NCBI RefSeq assembly: GCF_014651935.1
Contig: NZ_BMXV01000011.1
Coordinates: 1-64,000, forward strand
DNA: 64,000 bases
Direction of reading: 5' to 3'
DNA from: Marinobacter zhanjiangensis
GTDB taxonomy: Bacteria; Pseudomonadota; Gammaproteobacteria; Pseudomonadales; Oleiphilaceae
The translations under genes and the position numbers were made by a program. Positions 43,367 through 52,529 of the stretch are shown in pieces. The notes under the pieces are model-generated. The model did no database searches and was not told where the DNA came from. It was given only the letters and a program-made list of their open reading frames with translations. Numbering within the stretch: the stretch's first letter is position 1; every line of letters starts with the position of its first letter.

Positions 43367-43945
43367 TCAAAGTCGGTTTTTGAGATCGGCTACCCATTGC
43401 GCCACCATCGGGTCGGGTTCCGGCAGCAACGCCTGGTATCGCTCGTACAGGCCCAGGGCCTCACGGTGCTGCCCCTGATAGAGGTCGAGCAGGATGCCCA
43501 GGTTGCGCAGGCTGGGCAGATGGTCCGGATCAGCAGTCAGGGCCCGTCGGTAGTAGTCCTCCGCCAGACCAAACTCTCCCGCCTTGCGGGCCATCACCCC
43601 CAGGTGGTTGAGGGCATCCGGCTGCTCCGCATGTCGCTCCAGTACCTGTTCGAAGCAGGCCCGGGCGGCCCCGGTGTTATCGTCCTGATAGTCCAGAATG
43701 CAGAGATTCAGCAGCGGGCCAGTCAGGTCCGGCTGCGCCTGATGGAGGCGCTGCAGTGCCTGCCGGGCCCGGGACGGATCCTGGTCCATCAGGGTCACCG
43801 CCTGCTGGAACCGGTTGCGGAACTCCGGCGTGATGGCGGACTCGCCACGGCTTTCCCGGCGCTCCCTGTCCGGCGCGGTGGCACAGCCCGCCACCAGCGT
43901 GACCGCCAGTATCAGGCTCAGGTGCAAGGGTTTATTCCAGTTCAT
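43367..43945 (-). CDS. TPR lipoprotein
   Basis: 192 residues. The lipobox LVAGC (Cys about residue 21) predicts a lipoprotein. Tetratricopeptide-like helices follow (LLNLCILDYQDDNTGAARACF, ALNHLGVMARKAGEFGLAEDY, SLRNLGILLDLYQ). The start at ATG 43945 has GGAGG and overlaps the giant TPR gene by 14 bp. Likely an outer-membrane-anchored scaffold for the motor complex. Confidence 0.82.
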   Translation of the reverse strand: MNWNKPLHLSLILAVTLVAGCATAPDRERRESRGESAITPEFRNRFQQAVTLMDQDPSRARQALQRLHQAQPDLTGPLLNLCILDYQDDNTGAARACFEQVLERHAEQPDALNHLGVMARKAGEFGLAEDYYRRALTADPDHLPSLRNLGILLDLYQGQHREALGLYERYQALLPEPDPMVAQWVADLKNRL

Positions 43946-46900
43946 GGACAGCACCTCCGGCTTGTTCCGGCTTCTGGTAGCGGACCGGCAACAGCTTGCC
44001 CAGGGCCTCGAAGCTGCGGCGGATCCAGGTATCGTAATGGCCATCCCGGGTCTGTTTGATGTTCTGTTCGTGGATGGCAATGGCGTCGTCCTCGAAGGGA
44101 TAGGCCTGCTCCTCCAGCAGCAGTTCGTACTGCATGGTCTCCATGTCGCTCAGGCCCGCGGGGCGTTCGGACGCCATCAGGTCGTTGGCCAGGATGCGGT
44201 AGAGTTCCGCCAGCCGATAACCCGCCTGACTGTGGTAGTCCTCATGGCCATAGGCGGCGGCCTTCTCGTAGCCATCGGCGGCGGCTTCCAGAGCCCCCAT
44301 CTTGGCCCGCAGGTTGTCCTGTAGCGGCGGGGTCAGACGGATTGCCTCAAAATCCGCCCGCGCCTGGTCGGCCAGGGTTATTGCGGCTTCCGAGGCCAGC
44401 ATGGCGGTGCGGTTGGTTGCGGAATCCCCCAGACGGTCGGCGGTGGCGATCTGCTGCTCCAGCCAGTACTGGCGACTGCTGCTATCGCCCCGATTGGAGT
44501 GGAGTTCCGCCAGCCGGTTGGCGGCTTCCATATAGGGGCCCACCGGTTCTGGCCACTGCTCGGCGTATTGCTGATAGGCGTCGATAGCCTCGGCCTCACT
44601 GCCGCCCCGGTCATACAGCTCCGCCGCCAACCAGCGGTTTTCCCGTTGTGTTTCCGGGTCGGAGCTGCGGTCCGCCAGGATGGTCAGTTCTTCCGCCGCC
44701 CGTTGCCATTGCCCGGTCTCCCGGTAGGCCAGGGCCATGCGAGCGGGCAGTTGCGCGGTCAGCTCGTGGTCGGGCTGGTCCGCCCGCAGGTCATTCATCA
44801 CCATCAGGGCGTCATCGTAATCGCCCACCTCCAGCAGCAGGCCTGCCGCGTCGTAGCGGGCGCGGGCGCTGATTTCGGTGCCGGGCGCGGACTGGGCCAC
44901 CCGCAGCCATTCGGTGACCGCCGCCTGCTTCTCGCCGGCTTCCAGTAACTGCTCACCCTGCTGGTAGACCGAGGCGGCCAGGCTGTCCTGCAACTGGGCG
45001 CGGCGCTCGTCGTCCGCCGGCATATCCGCCAGGGCGCCGGTATAGGCCTGCTCGGCACTGCGGTAATCGCCGGTGTCGTAATAGCTCTGGGCCTGCAGCA
45101 GACGGGTTTCCAGCGCCAGGGTCGGATCCTGCAGCGGCTGCCAGGACAACAGGCGGTCGCCCAGTTCCTGCACACCGCGATGGTTACCAGCGGCCGCCTC
45201 GTACTGGATGGCGCTGTAGAGAATGGCTTCGGCCCGTTCATCATCCGGGAAGCGGCTGGCAAAGCGTATCCGGCTCTGTTGCTCCAGATCCGGCCAGGGG
45301 CTGTCGGCATTGTCGGTCAGGCCGGATTCCCGGTAGGCGAGGATGGCGGCGTAGCCCGCTTCGGCTGCCCGGTCATGATCACCATGGTCGTAGGCCACCC
45401 GCTCGAAGATCTCGATGGCGGGCCCCCACTGCTGCTGGGCGAGACGGGTCTCCGCCAGCAGGAAGAGCATTTCCGGGGTCTTCGGATGGTTCGGGAAGGT
45501 GTCGGCAAAATCCAGATAGAAGGTGGCGGCCCTATCGTATTGCTGGTCACGGGTCGCCGGATCGGTGGCGTCCTGAGCCTGCAGGTAGTGGCGGTTGGCC
45601 AGCTCCGGCAGCAGCACGATCAGCTGGTCGCGGATGGCGCCCCGTACCGTATCCGGTGCCTGCTGCCAGTAGGCACTGCGCAAGCCATACTGCTCCACGA
45701 ACCGGGCCTGGGCCGGTGGCACCGCCTCGGGGAAGCCGCCGTCACGGTAGATGTCCATGATGCGAATGGCGTAATGGGGTGCCTGTTCACTGAACGGATG
45801 GGCGTCGATGTACTGCTGGTACACGGCAATGGCGTCGGTGTACTGTTCCCGGTCCTGGAGCTGAGCGGCGTAGCGCTCATAGACAACGGGCTCCCAGGGC
45901 CTGGGCCCGATGCGTTCAAACAGGTCGGCCACCGCCGGCGCCCCACCCTGGTAGGAGAACGACAGGCCAAGCACCCGGAACAGGTCCTCCACCAGGGTCT
46001 GATGCTGCCGGTCCAGATCCCCCGGGGTGGCGTCGTCCGGCAACAGGCGGTCCAGGGCATGGCTGTAGCTGACCACGGCGGTGTCATAGTCGCCCTGGCG
46101 GAACCCGGACCAGCCCTTCATGTAGAAGGCGTGGCTGGCAAAGGTCTGCTGGCGTTCGTCTTCGGAGCCGTCGCTGGCGCGGATCACGGCGGCGTAGCCG
46201 GTTTCCGCCGCCGGGTAGTCGCCCTCGATGAACAAGAGTTCGGCACGACGGAACTGGGCTTCCACCCAGAGCGGGGAGTCCGGGTGCTGTTCGATCAGGG
46301 TTTCCAGTTCCCGCCGCTGGGCGGCGCGGTCACCCCGGAGATCGTAGATGCGCGCCAGCTGGTAACGGATGCGGTGGTTGTCCTCATGGCCCGGGTTGTC
46401 GTCCAGCAACGCCCGGTAACCGCTGATCACCGGGTCGAAGGTGTCTTCGGCGGTGTCGGCATAGAGCCCCTCGGCCTCGATAAACATCAGGTCGTGGAGC
46501 CGGTACCGGGTGGCATGCAGGGCTTCCGGGTCGTCCAGCAGCACCAGCAGTTCCCGGTAGCGGGTAATCAGCTGGTCGAGGGTGGCGGCCAGCTGTTCCG
46601 GCGCAGCCTCCAGGGAATCGCGATCTTCCCGGTAACGCCGATCCAGCAGGCGGGTTTCCGCCAGCCGTGACGCCAGCAGATAGCGGTGGGCCTGTTGCTG
46701 GTCGCGTCGATAGTAGTCACGCAGTTGTGCCAGCAGCTGGTTGCGGGCATTGCTCCGGGCATCGGCAATGGCGCCGGTAAGCCCACGCAGGCGATCGTGG
46801 CTGTCGTCCACCCGGGTGGACAGTTCTCCCACCGCGCCGGGGCTGGCCATTTCCTGTTCCAGGCGGGCCTTGCGTTTGGTCAGCTCGTCCAGGGCGGCAT

Positions 46901-48560
46901 CCAGCCGGTTCAGTTCACTGCGCACCTGCCAACGGTTGGGGCCATAGTCGTCCACCAGCTGCCAGGTCAGGGCGGCGGCAACCCGTTCCAGCTTGCGACG
47001 CTGCTTAACGGTGCGCTCGTCATCCGGCAACCGGGCCAGCCTCGCCTGGGCGCGCTCCAGTCGTTCAGCGAGGGCCCGCTGCTCAGCGGTCATGAAGAAG
47101 GCCGCGTCCTGTTCCGATTCGGCCCGCTTCACCTGTTCATGGAAGGTTTGCTGGCGCTGGAACCACTGGTCGTCTTCGATGCCTGCCAGGTTCTCACGGG
47201 TCTGCCGGATACGTTCCTCGCGTTGCTGGCGACGGGTTTCCAGCATCAGGTTGAAGGACGCCAGCTTCTGATCTCCGGATTCCAGCAGGCGGGCCATCTG
47301 GTTCAGTTCATGGAAATCCTTGAGGGCACGCTGGAAGCTCTCGCCGGCCACCAGTTCCGCCAGACCGGCGGCGTCCTCACCGGCTCCCGGGGCCGGCATG
47401 ACCTCCGGGCGCCCATAGGGGTCTGTGATGATCGCCTCGGGAAATTCGAGCAAGGTGGGCCCGGGCAGCCAGCGTTGTTCGCCCTGCTCGTCCGAGGCTA
47501 ACACCACGGCGGCGAGCAGGTCGTCCTCGGTGGGTGCCACCAGCCCGCCGGCTGCGCCGTCGTAACGATTCTGCCAGTAGGATGCGGCCTCCCGGTAGGC
47601 GGTCAGAGCCTGCTCCCGGCGCCCGGCCCGCTCGTGGAGAACGCCGCGCACCAGGGCCATCTGCTGTGGTGACGCCTCGCCAGTTTCCATGGCGGCCCAT
47701 TGGGCGAGAACCTGCTCGGCATCCTTGCCCTCTGCGGACAGTGTCTCCAGCCGCCGGGCCCGTGCCCCGAACAGGCTCTGATCGGCGATATCGGCCAGGA
47801 TCTCCGGCACCTCACTGTGCTCTCCTGACTGATAGCGCAAGGCCGCCAGGGTCAGGCGGATGCGGTCCTGCAGGGCCTGGCGTTCGCCCTGTCGAACGTC
47901 CTGCCAGTCGTCATCGTCCAGGTCGCTGGCCAGGGACTCGAGGGCCTGCTCCCGATTACCGGCATTGGCGACCAGTATCCGGTTGTAGCGCAGGTAGGCC
48001 GCAAACAGGCTGTCGTCCGGCAGGTCGTCCAGGATACCCGCCAGTTCCGGGGCTTCCCCGGCATCCTGGTCCTTGAGGGCGATCTGACCCTGCAGGTAGA
48101 GGGATTCACGGTAGAGTTCCGGCTGTTGCTCCCGGAACACGGTCTGGTCCAGTTGAGCCAGGGCGTTGCGGGCACTGTCGTGGTCGGTTTCCAGGTAGAA
48201 CACCTTGGCCAGGTAGAACCAGGCCTGGTTGCGCTGGCGCACCTCCACTGATTCGTCCAGCAATTGTTCGAACCGGTCCCGGGCCTCCCGCAGCATGCCC
48301 CAGGACAGCATCAGACCACCTTCCACCAGCGCCGGATGCTGGCCATGGCCGTCAATGCCGCCCTGCTGTCGCGCCACCGCCAGTCTGGTCAGTGCATCGA
48401 GGGCGTTACCCTGGTAATAGTCGTAGAGCACTTCGCCCCAGGCGGGGTCCTGGGCACGGGTGGGTGGATCGCCCTTGTCGGCGGACGCCCCCAGGGAGGC
48501 ACCCAGCATCAGGCCGAGGGTGACCTGGCGGATACGCAGGGCAAGCCGGTTGCGGCTCAT
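43932..48560 (-). CDS. Giant exported TPR-repeat protein (about 1542 residues)
   Basis: The signal peptide at the start (about 1-26, ending GASA) is followed by many tetratricopeptide/Sel1-like helical repeats over the whole length (EARDRFEQLLDES, AEQAYTGALADMP, AIAVYQQYIDAHPFSEQAP). A long coiled coil lies near 490-590 (RLDAALDELTKRKARLEQEM). Such proteins scaffold envelope complexes, for example in gliding or TonB/TPR systems. I chose ATG 48560 (GGGA upstream); ATG 48584 is possible. It overlaps the upstream gene only if the longer start is used. Confidence 0.8.
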   Translation of the reverse strand: MSRNRLALRIRQVTLGLMLGASLGASADKGDPPTRAQDPAWGEVLYDYYQGNALDALTRLAVARQQGGIDGHGQHPALVEGGLMLSWGMLREARDRFEQLLDESVEVRQRNQAWFYLAKVFYLETDHDSARNALAQLDQTVFREQQPELYRESLYLQGQIALKDQDAGEAPELAGILDDLPDDSLFAAYLRYNRILVANAGNREQALESLASDLDDDDWQDVRQGERQALQDRIRLTLAALRYQSGEHSEVPEILADIADQSLFGARARRLETLSAEGKDAEQVLAQWAAMETGEASPQQMALVRGVLHERAGRREQALTAYREAASYWQNRYDGAAGGLVAPTEDDLLAAVVLASDEQGEQRWLPGPTLLEFPEAIITDPYGRPEVMPAPGAGEDAAGLAELVAGESFQRALKDFHELNQMARLLESGDQKLASFNLMLETRRQQREERIRQTRENLAGIEDDQWFQRQQTFHEQVKRAESEQDAAFFMTAEQRALAERLERAQARLARLPDDERTVKQRRKLERVAAALTWQLVDDYGPNRWQVRSELNRLDAALDELTKRKARLEQEMASPGAVGELSTRVDDSHDRLRGLTGAIADARSNARNQLLAQLRDYYRRDQQQAHRYLLASRLAETRLLDRRYREDRDSLEAAPEQLAATLDQLITRYRELLVLLDDPEALHATRYRLHDLMFIEAEGLYADTAEDTFDPVISGYRALLDDNPGHEDNHRIRYQLARIYDLRGDRAAQRRELETLIEQHPDSPLWVEAQFRRAELLFIEGDYPAAETGYAAVIRASDGSEDERQQTFASHAFYMKGWSGFRQGDYDTAVVSYSHALDRLLPDDATPGDLDRQHQTLVEDLFRVLGLSFSYQGGAPAVADLFERIGPRPWEPVVYERYAAQLQDREQYTDAIAVYQQYIDAHPFSEQAPHYAIRIMDIYRDGGFPEAVPPAQARFVEQYGLRSAYWQQAPDTVRGAIRDQLIVLLPELANRHYLQAQDATDPATRDQQYDRAATFYLDFADTFPNHPKTPEMLFLLAETRLAQQQWGPAIEIFERVAYDHGDHDRAAEAGYAAILAYRESGLTDNADSPWPDLEQQSRIRFASRFPDDERAEAILYSAIQYEAAAGNHRGVQELGDRLLSWQPLQDPTLALETRLLQAQSYYDTGDYRSAEQAYTGALADMPADDERRAQLQDSLAASVYQQGEQLLEAGEKQAAVTEWLRVAQSAPGTEISARARYDAAGLLLEVGDYDDALMVMNDLRADQPDHELTAQLPARMALAYRETGQWQRAAEELTILADRSSDPETQRENRWLAAELYDRGGSEAEAIDAYQQYAEQWPEPVGPYMEAANRLAELHSNRGDSSSRQYWLEQQIATADRLGDSATNRTAMLASEAAITLADQARADFEAIRLTPPLQDNLRAKMGALEAAADGYEKAAAYGHEDYHSQAGYRLAELYRILANDLMASERPAGLSDMETMQYELLLEEQAYPFEDDAIAIHEQNIKQTRDGHYDTWIRRSFEALGKLLPVRYQKPEQAGGAVHELE

Positions 48561-48574
48561 GGCTGGTCCCACGG

Positions 48575-49126
48575 TTACTCCCATTCCACCAGTTCAACCG
48601 CGGGCTGATAGTCCGCTGAACGGTCGCGGATGCGCACTTCCAGGGTGGCCGTGCCGGTGCCCTTGTCCAGCTGGTAGGTGGCGGCCTTGCGGTAGGGACG
48701 GTTTTCCGGGCCAATGCCGTCCACGAACACGGTTACCTCGTGCTCGCCGGTCTTCAGGTTGCCCATGTGCAGGCGCTGCATGCCACCGCGACGGAGGGCA
48801 TCCACCTGGCGGGCGGTGTACAGATGGCTGGCAACCACCTCGTCGTCCACCTTGAGCTTGACCGCATCCAGTGACAGGAACTCGCCGGTCTCCACGCTCA
48901 GGAACACCGCAAATTGGGTGCTGGCGGGGAACAGCAGGTCTTCCTCCAGTACGAACAGGTCGCGGTTCAGCTCGATCACCTGCTTGCGCAGTTCCTCGAC
49001 GCTCATGGCCACGGAGCCCGCCTCACCGGTGTCATCCTGGGCCTGGGCCAGCGGGGCCCAGCAAAGCATCAGCGCAACTGCCCATAGCGGGAGCCGGTAG
49101 AGGGGGAAAGGTTGGTTTGCTGTCAT
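48575..49126 (-). CDS. Exported protein with coiled-coil and beta-rich region
   Basis: 183 residues, unrecognised function. Signal peptide about 1-29 (ending LAQAQ), then a short coiled coil (SVEELRKQVIELNRDLFVLEED) and a beta-rich domain (FAVFLSVETGEFLSLDAVKLK, GNLKTGEHEVTVFVDG). I would not assign regulator function: there is no helix-turn-helix. It precedes the giant TPR gene, so it may be its periplasmic partner. Confidence 0.6.
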   Translation of the reverse strand: MTANQPFPLYRLPLWAVALMLCWAPLAQAQDDTGEAGSVAMSVEELRKQVIELNRDLFVLEEDLLFPASTQFAVFLSVETGEFLSLDAVKLKVDDEVVASHLYTARQVDALRRGGMQRLHMGNLKTGEHEVTVFVDGIGPENRPYRKAATYQLDKGTGTATLEVRIRDRSADYQPAVELVEWE

Positions 49127-49179
49127 AACGGGCCTCGGAAATTCCGCTGGTCCAGCCTGCGCGGCCAGACACGAATCAT

Positions 49180-50331
49180 TCAGTATTCAAACAGGATGGA
49201 CGCCCGGGTGACCCAGGCATCAAAGCCATACAGGGGCTCCTGCCCCGGCAGGTAGTCACCGCTGGCGGTCACGTCCCGGAAGTTGTCGTAGCTGAAGTCC
49301 AGGTAGTCCACCAGCAGCCCCAGCTGCAGCCGGTCGATGCCGGGCACGGGGATTCGCTGCCACTGGTACTCAACTCCGGCGCTGAAGGTGAGCCCGGAGA
49401 AGGTGCTCATTTCCTTGTCCCGCGCCAGGTGGGTCTGGGAGTTGCCGAAGTCGTACAGGTCGCTGTAGAAGTCGGCCTGTTCCTGGGTGTAGTAGCGCAC
49501 GCCTCCTTCCAGGGTCCAGTTGGTGCCCAGGGTGTGGACGTAGCCCATTTCCACCGTGTGGGCATCAATGCCCCAGGAGTCGGAGAAGTAGCGGTAACGC
49601 CCTCTCACTGATGCCCGCCAGGGCAGGTAATAACGGCCACTGACCGCTGCCGAGACACTGGTGCGGGTCTCCGGGTAGCGCTCCGGCTGGTACAGGTAGT
49701 TGGTGGGATCCGACGGGTCGATATAGCGGTTCTGACGGTAGGGATTCTCCAGGAATCCCTCATCGGTGACCACTTCCAGATCCAGACCCATCACGCTGTT
49801 GGGCGTCAGCACCTGACTCACGCCCAGCTGGTAGTTCTGGCGGTCCGCCTCTGCCTCGAAGCTGTCGTTGCCCACTTCCATCACCGTGTCCCAGCCCCGG
49901 GCATAACCGATGGATACGGTGGTCATGTTGCCGAAGAACTCCTGGCTGATGCCCAGGTAGAGGGTGTTGGCCTCATAGTCGTTCTCGGTACTGTTGGTGT
50001 AGCTGAGGCTGAGGATGGAATTACCTTCAAGATAATCCGCACCCAGGGTGTATTCGGTCCGTTCCTCGGTATAGGGGCTGGCGGTGGCCATAACATCCAC
50101 CGATGCGGCGGAGACCGAGTCCACGTAGTACTGGCCGCTGACGGACACCTGGTTACCCATGCCCTTGCGGACCAGCACCGAGGGGCCATCGATGGTCATG
50201 CCACCACCCTCGTAGCGGTGGTAGAAGGCGTCCACTTTGTCCTCGGGCAGGGTCGCCGTCCGGGCGGTACCGGTCACCACCAACAAAATCAGCAACGCGA
50301 CGGCAGCACAGCGGCGGTCAGTTACAGCCAC
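49180..50331 (-). CDS. DUF3570 outer-membrane beta-barrel
   Basis: 383 residues. Signal-like N terminus, then the DUF3570 signature (RYEGGGMTIDGPSVLVRK, YYVDSVSAASVDV, ASPYTEERTEYTLGADYLEG) and alternating amphipathic strands to a C-terminal Tyr (ILFEY), typical of outer-membrane barrels. It lies with DUF4266 and a thioredoxin, a set that recurs in other genomes (recalled). The GTG at 50331 lies 5 nt after AGGAGG, which itself sits inside the last codons of the DUF4266 gene; the two overlap by 14 bp. Confidence 0.87.
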   Translation of the reverse strand: MAVTDRRCAAVALLILLVVTGTARTATLPEDKVDAFYHRYEGGGMTIDGPSVLVRKGMGNQVSVSGQYYVDSVSAASVDVMATASPYTEERTEYTLGADYLEGNSILSLSYTNSTENDYEANTLYLGISQEFFGNMTTVSIGYARGWDTVMEVGNDSFEAEADRQNYQLGVSQVLTPNSVMGLDLEVVTDEGFLENPYRQNRYIDPSDPTNYLYQPERYPETRTSVSAAVSGRYYLPWRASVRGRYRYFSDSWGIDAHTVEMGYVHTLGTNWTLEGGVRYYTQEQADFYSDLYDFGNSQTHLARDKEMSTFSGLTFSAGVEYQWQRIPVPGIDRLQLGLLVDYLDFSYDNFRDVTASGDYLPGQEPLYGFDAWVTRASILFEY

Positions 50332-50557
50332 AACCACCTCCTGAACTGCCCTGGGCACCGCGGGCGGATTCACGGGCACCGTAGACGTGCTGGATGTATT
50401 CCCCGGCCTTGCCCTTGCGGCTGTCGAGCATCACCGGGTCGGCGAGATTGGCCCTCTGGTAGGGCTTGACCCAGGGCTCCGGTGCGGAACAGCCTGCAAG
50501 TAACAGGACTGCCGGCAGGATACACAACGGAAGGCGCGCGAGAAGACGGGTCGTCAT
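50318..50557 (-). CDS. DUF4266 mini-lipoprotein with Gly-Cys-Gly-Cys-Asn end
   Basis: 79 residues. A lipobox LLAGC predicts a mature lipoprotein of about 57 residues that begins with Cys-Ser-Ala-Pro. The C terminus is Gly-Gly-Gly-Cys-Gly-Cys-Asn, a strikingly conserved-looking tail. The fold is unknown. The two close Cys residues could bind a metal or form a redox-active thiol pair with the adjacent thioredoxin. The coding end contains the ribosome-binding site of the DUF3570 gene. Confidence 0.82.
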   Translation of the reverse strand: MTTRLLARLPLCILPAVLLLAGCSAPEPWVKPYQRANLADPVMLDSRKGKAGEYIQHVYGARESARGAQGSSGGGCGCN

Positions 50558-50564
50558 GGCAGCC

Positions 50565-51062
50565 TCATTCCCGGATCAGTTCGCGTATCTGGGCGCGGTA
50601 GTCATCCTCATACCCCGGCTGGTAGCCGTGATGGATGTAACGGGCCTCGCCGTTGCGGTCGATCATCACCGTGGTGGGCATTGCCTGGACGTCATAGCGC
50701 TCGCTGACGGTGCTGTCGTGGTCCCAGAGGATGGCGAAATCCACGGGCACCGAGTCCAGGAAGCGCTCGGCGTCATCCCGGTGCTGGTCCACGTTCACCG
50801 CCAGCACACGAAAGCCGTAGTCCCGGAACTCTTCTTCAATGGCGTCCATGTGGGGCATTTCCTGACGGCAGGGGCCACACCAGGAGGCCCAGAAATTGAG
50901 CATGATGACCTCGCCCCGCAGATCTTCCAGGCGAAGGTTGTCACCGCTGCGGCTCTTGAGGGTGAAATCCGGTGCAGTACCGGACACTTCGGCCATGGCA
51001 GAGGCCGACATCAGCATCCCAAGCCCCAGACACAATGCTATTACCCAGGTTGAAGCCTTCAC
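50565..51062 (-). CDS. TlpA-type periplasmic thioredoxin
   Basis: 165 residues. Signal segment (about 5-27), then a thioredoxin fold with WASWCGPCRQEMP and the cis-Pro region AMPTTVMIDRNG. It is a probable reductant or oxidant for the cysteines of the DUF4266 tail or for cytochrome c assembly. GTG 51062 follows GAGGAG by 7 nt; an ATG 15 nt upstream lies at the Shine-Dalgarno itself and is less likely. First gene of a trx-DUF4266-DUF3570 subunit. Confidence 0.87.
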   Translation of the reverse strand: MKASTWVIALCLGLGMLMSASAMAEVSGTAPDFTLKSRSGDNLRLEDLRGEVIMLNFWASWCGPCRQEMPHMDAIEEEFRDYGFRVLAVNVDQHRDDAERFLDSVPVDFAILWDHDSTVSERYDVQAMPTTVMIDRNGEARYIHHGYQPGYEDDYRAQIRELIRE

Positions 51063-51091
51063 GTTATAACTCCTCATTTACCATTAACCGC

Positions 51092-51110
51092 ATCACGTTA
51101 TATATGTGAT
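51092..51110. promoter_or_regulatory. AT-rich palindrome at the thioredoxin promoter
   Basis: ATCAC-(N9)-GTGAT with extra pairing (7 bp in total with one G-T pair). It sits 30 bp upstream of the thioredoxin GTG and overlaps a -10-like TATAAC on the minus strand. It lies in an unusually AT-rich 60-bp stretch of an otherwise GC-rich locus. The binding protein is unknown. Confidence 0.45.
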
Positions 51111-51114
51111 CCAT

Positions 51115-51777
51115 TTAAAAGAAAACCGAAATAGCAGCGCTGACTTCTGTATTAACAAAGGTCTTGTCTTCGCCAAGAATGTCACTGTCGAAAAGATGCT
51201 GCCGGACATTAATATGCGCTGATAGACTATCGGTAAATAACATCTGATAACCGGCGCCATAATTGATAGTGAACCGGTTATCGCCGGCAAAATCCGTTGC
51301 TCCGGCGCCGGCGGTCAAATAGAAATTGGTATTGAACACATAACCGCCGGGGAAAAAGGCCTCACCGGGCAGCAGCCGGTAACCAAGGTTAAGGTTGTAC
51401 CAGCGGTAATCCCGGTCATCGTCCGGCAGCAACTGGACGTCGCCGGCCAGGCGTTCGAAGCTGGTGTCCTCCGCCTCGGCAAAGCCGAGGCCGGCTTCCA
51501 CGAAGAACGACTCGCTGATGTTGTAGGTCAGCCGGCCGCCGTACATGAACGAGGAGCCGAAGTCCTCGATGTTGAGCCAGCCGGCCACGGCAGCTACCTC
51601 GAAGTTCTCGCTGTCCACCAGGGCCTGCTCCACCGGTTGCGGTTCCACATCCGGTTCAATCAGCGGGGGCTCGCGCTCCGACTGGGCCAGGGCATCCTCC
51701 GGCGTGGCCACGATGGCCAACGCGAAGGCGCTCGCAATGATCACTTTCAGAAGAAAATACCGAGTCCGAGTTTCCAT
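51115..51777 (-). CDS. Outer-membrane beta-barrel protein
   Basis: 220 residues. Signal peptide about 1-31 (ending ALAQ), then amphipathic strands (FEVAAVAGWLNIEDFGSSFM, GGRLTYNISESFFVEAGLG) to a terminal Phe-Phe, the BAM recognition end. It resembles the outer-membrane barrel family shared by myxobacteria and some gammaproteobacteria (recalled). The start overlaps the SH3-barrel gene by 31 bp. Confidence 0.78.
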   Translation of the reverse strand: METRTRYFLLKVIIASAFALAIVATPEDALAQSEREPPLIEPDVEPQPVEQALVDSENFEVAAVAGWLNIEDFGSSFMYGGRLTYNISESFFVEAGLGFAEAEDTSFERLAGDVQLLPDDDRDYRWYNLNLGYRLLPGEAFFPGGYVFNTNFYLTAGAGATDFAGDNRFTINYGAGYQMLFTDSLSAHINVRQHLFDSDILGEDKTFVNTEVSAAISVFF

Positions 51778-52529
51778 TCCGTCACTTCTTCGTTGGTTGT
51801 CCGGTCGGTGAAGACCTTGTAGTCGCGGACTTCCGCCCGCAGGAAATAGCGATCCGCCACGTAGTACCTGAGCCCCAGGCCGATGTGGGCTGTGGGATTC
51901 TGGCGGCGTTCGGTCTGCGCCAGGGTCGCCTTGGGGCTGATCCAGGCATAGCCGCCCCCCATGGTGAGATAGGGCGTCAGCCGCCAGCCCGGGAACGGCT
52001 GGTGCTGGATGCTCAGGTTGGCCAGACGGATTTCCGAACGGCTGCCAAGTACCTGTGAGGCCTGGACTTCCAGCGCAAGATTGTGGGTGAACTGCCAGCT
52101 GGCGGCGGCACTGATGGCGGCCGCGCCCTCGAAGTCCCCCATCATCGCAACCACTTCGCCACCACGGTCAGTGAAGTCGTCCCGGTCCGGTCGCGGACCA
52201 ATGGCTACCTGCCCGTCCGCTGTCAGGGTGCCGGTGGACAGATCGTCCTGCAGTACCCAGCCCTCGCGGTCCCGGCTATCCCGCACCTTGATCCAGCGGG
52301 TCTTCTGCTTGAGCAGGGTCAGCCATTCCCCCTTTTCACTGGCATGGAAGACCGGGTAGCCGATGGCCGGGCCAGTGCGCCACTCCACATAGGGAGCGGT
52401 CACCACCACCTCAGCGGGCCCCTCGCCTGAGGACCATAACCAGTCCAGCACTCCGGCCCGCAGCGGCAGGCTCCAGAGCAGACAACACACCACCAGCAAC
52501 CCCTGACGGGCCAGACTGCGCAGACCCAT
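51747..52529 (-). CDS. Exported SH3-domain plus beta-barrel protein
   Basis: 260 residues. Signal peptide about 1-25, a bacterial SH3 domain (about 38-98: VEWRTGPAIGYPVFHASEKGEWLTLL, KVRDSRDREGWV) and a C-terminal eight-strand-like barrel (about 125-260) ending Gly-Ile-Phe-Phe. SH3 domains of this type bind peptidoglycan or peptides. It overlaps the HzsA-like stop by one base (TGATG), which couples their translation. Confidence 0.8.
   Translation of the reverse strand: MGLRSLARQGLLVVCCLLWSLPLRAGVLDWLWSSGEGPAEVVVTAPYVEWRTGPAIGYPVFHASEKGEWLTLLKQKTRWIKVRDSRDREGWVLQDDLSTGTLTADGQVAIGPRPDRDDFTDRGGEVVAMMGDFEGAAAISAAASWQFTHNLALEVQASQVLGSRSEIRLANLSIQHQPFPGWRLTPYLTMGGGYAWISPKATLAQTERRQNPTAHIGLGLRYYVADRYFLRAEVRDYKVFTDRTTNEEVTEWKLGLGIFF

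Noticed and set aside
48575..49126. Transcription regulator label for the 183-residue protein
   Set aside because: It has a signal peptide and a beta-rich exported domain, and no helix-turn-helix.
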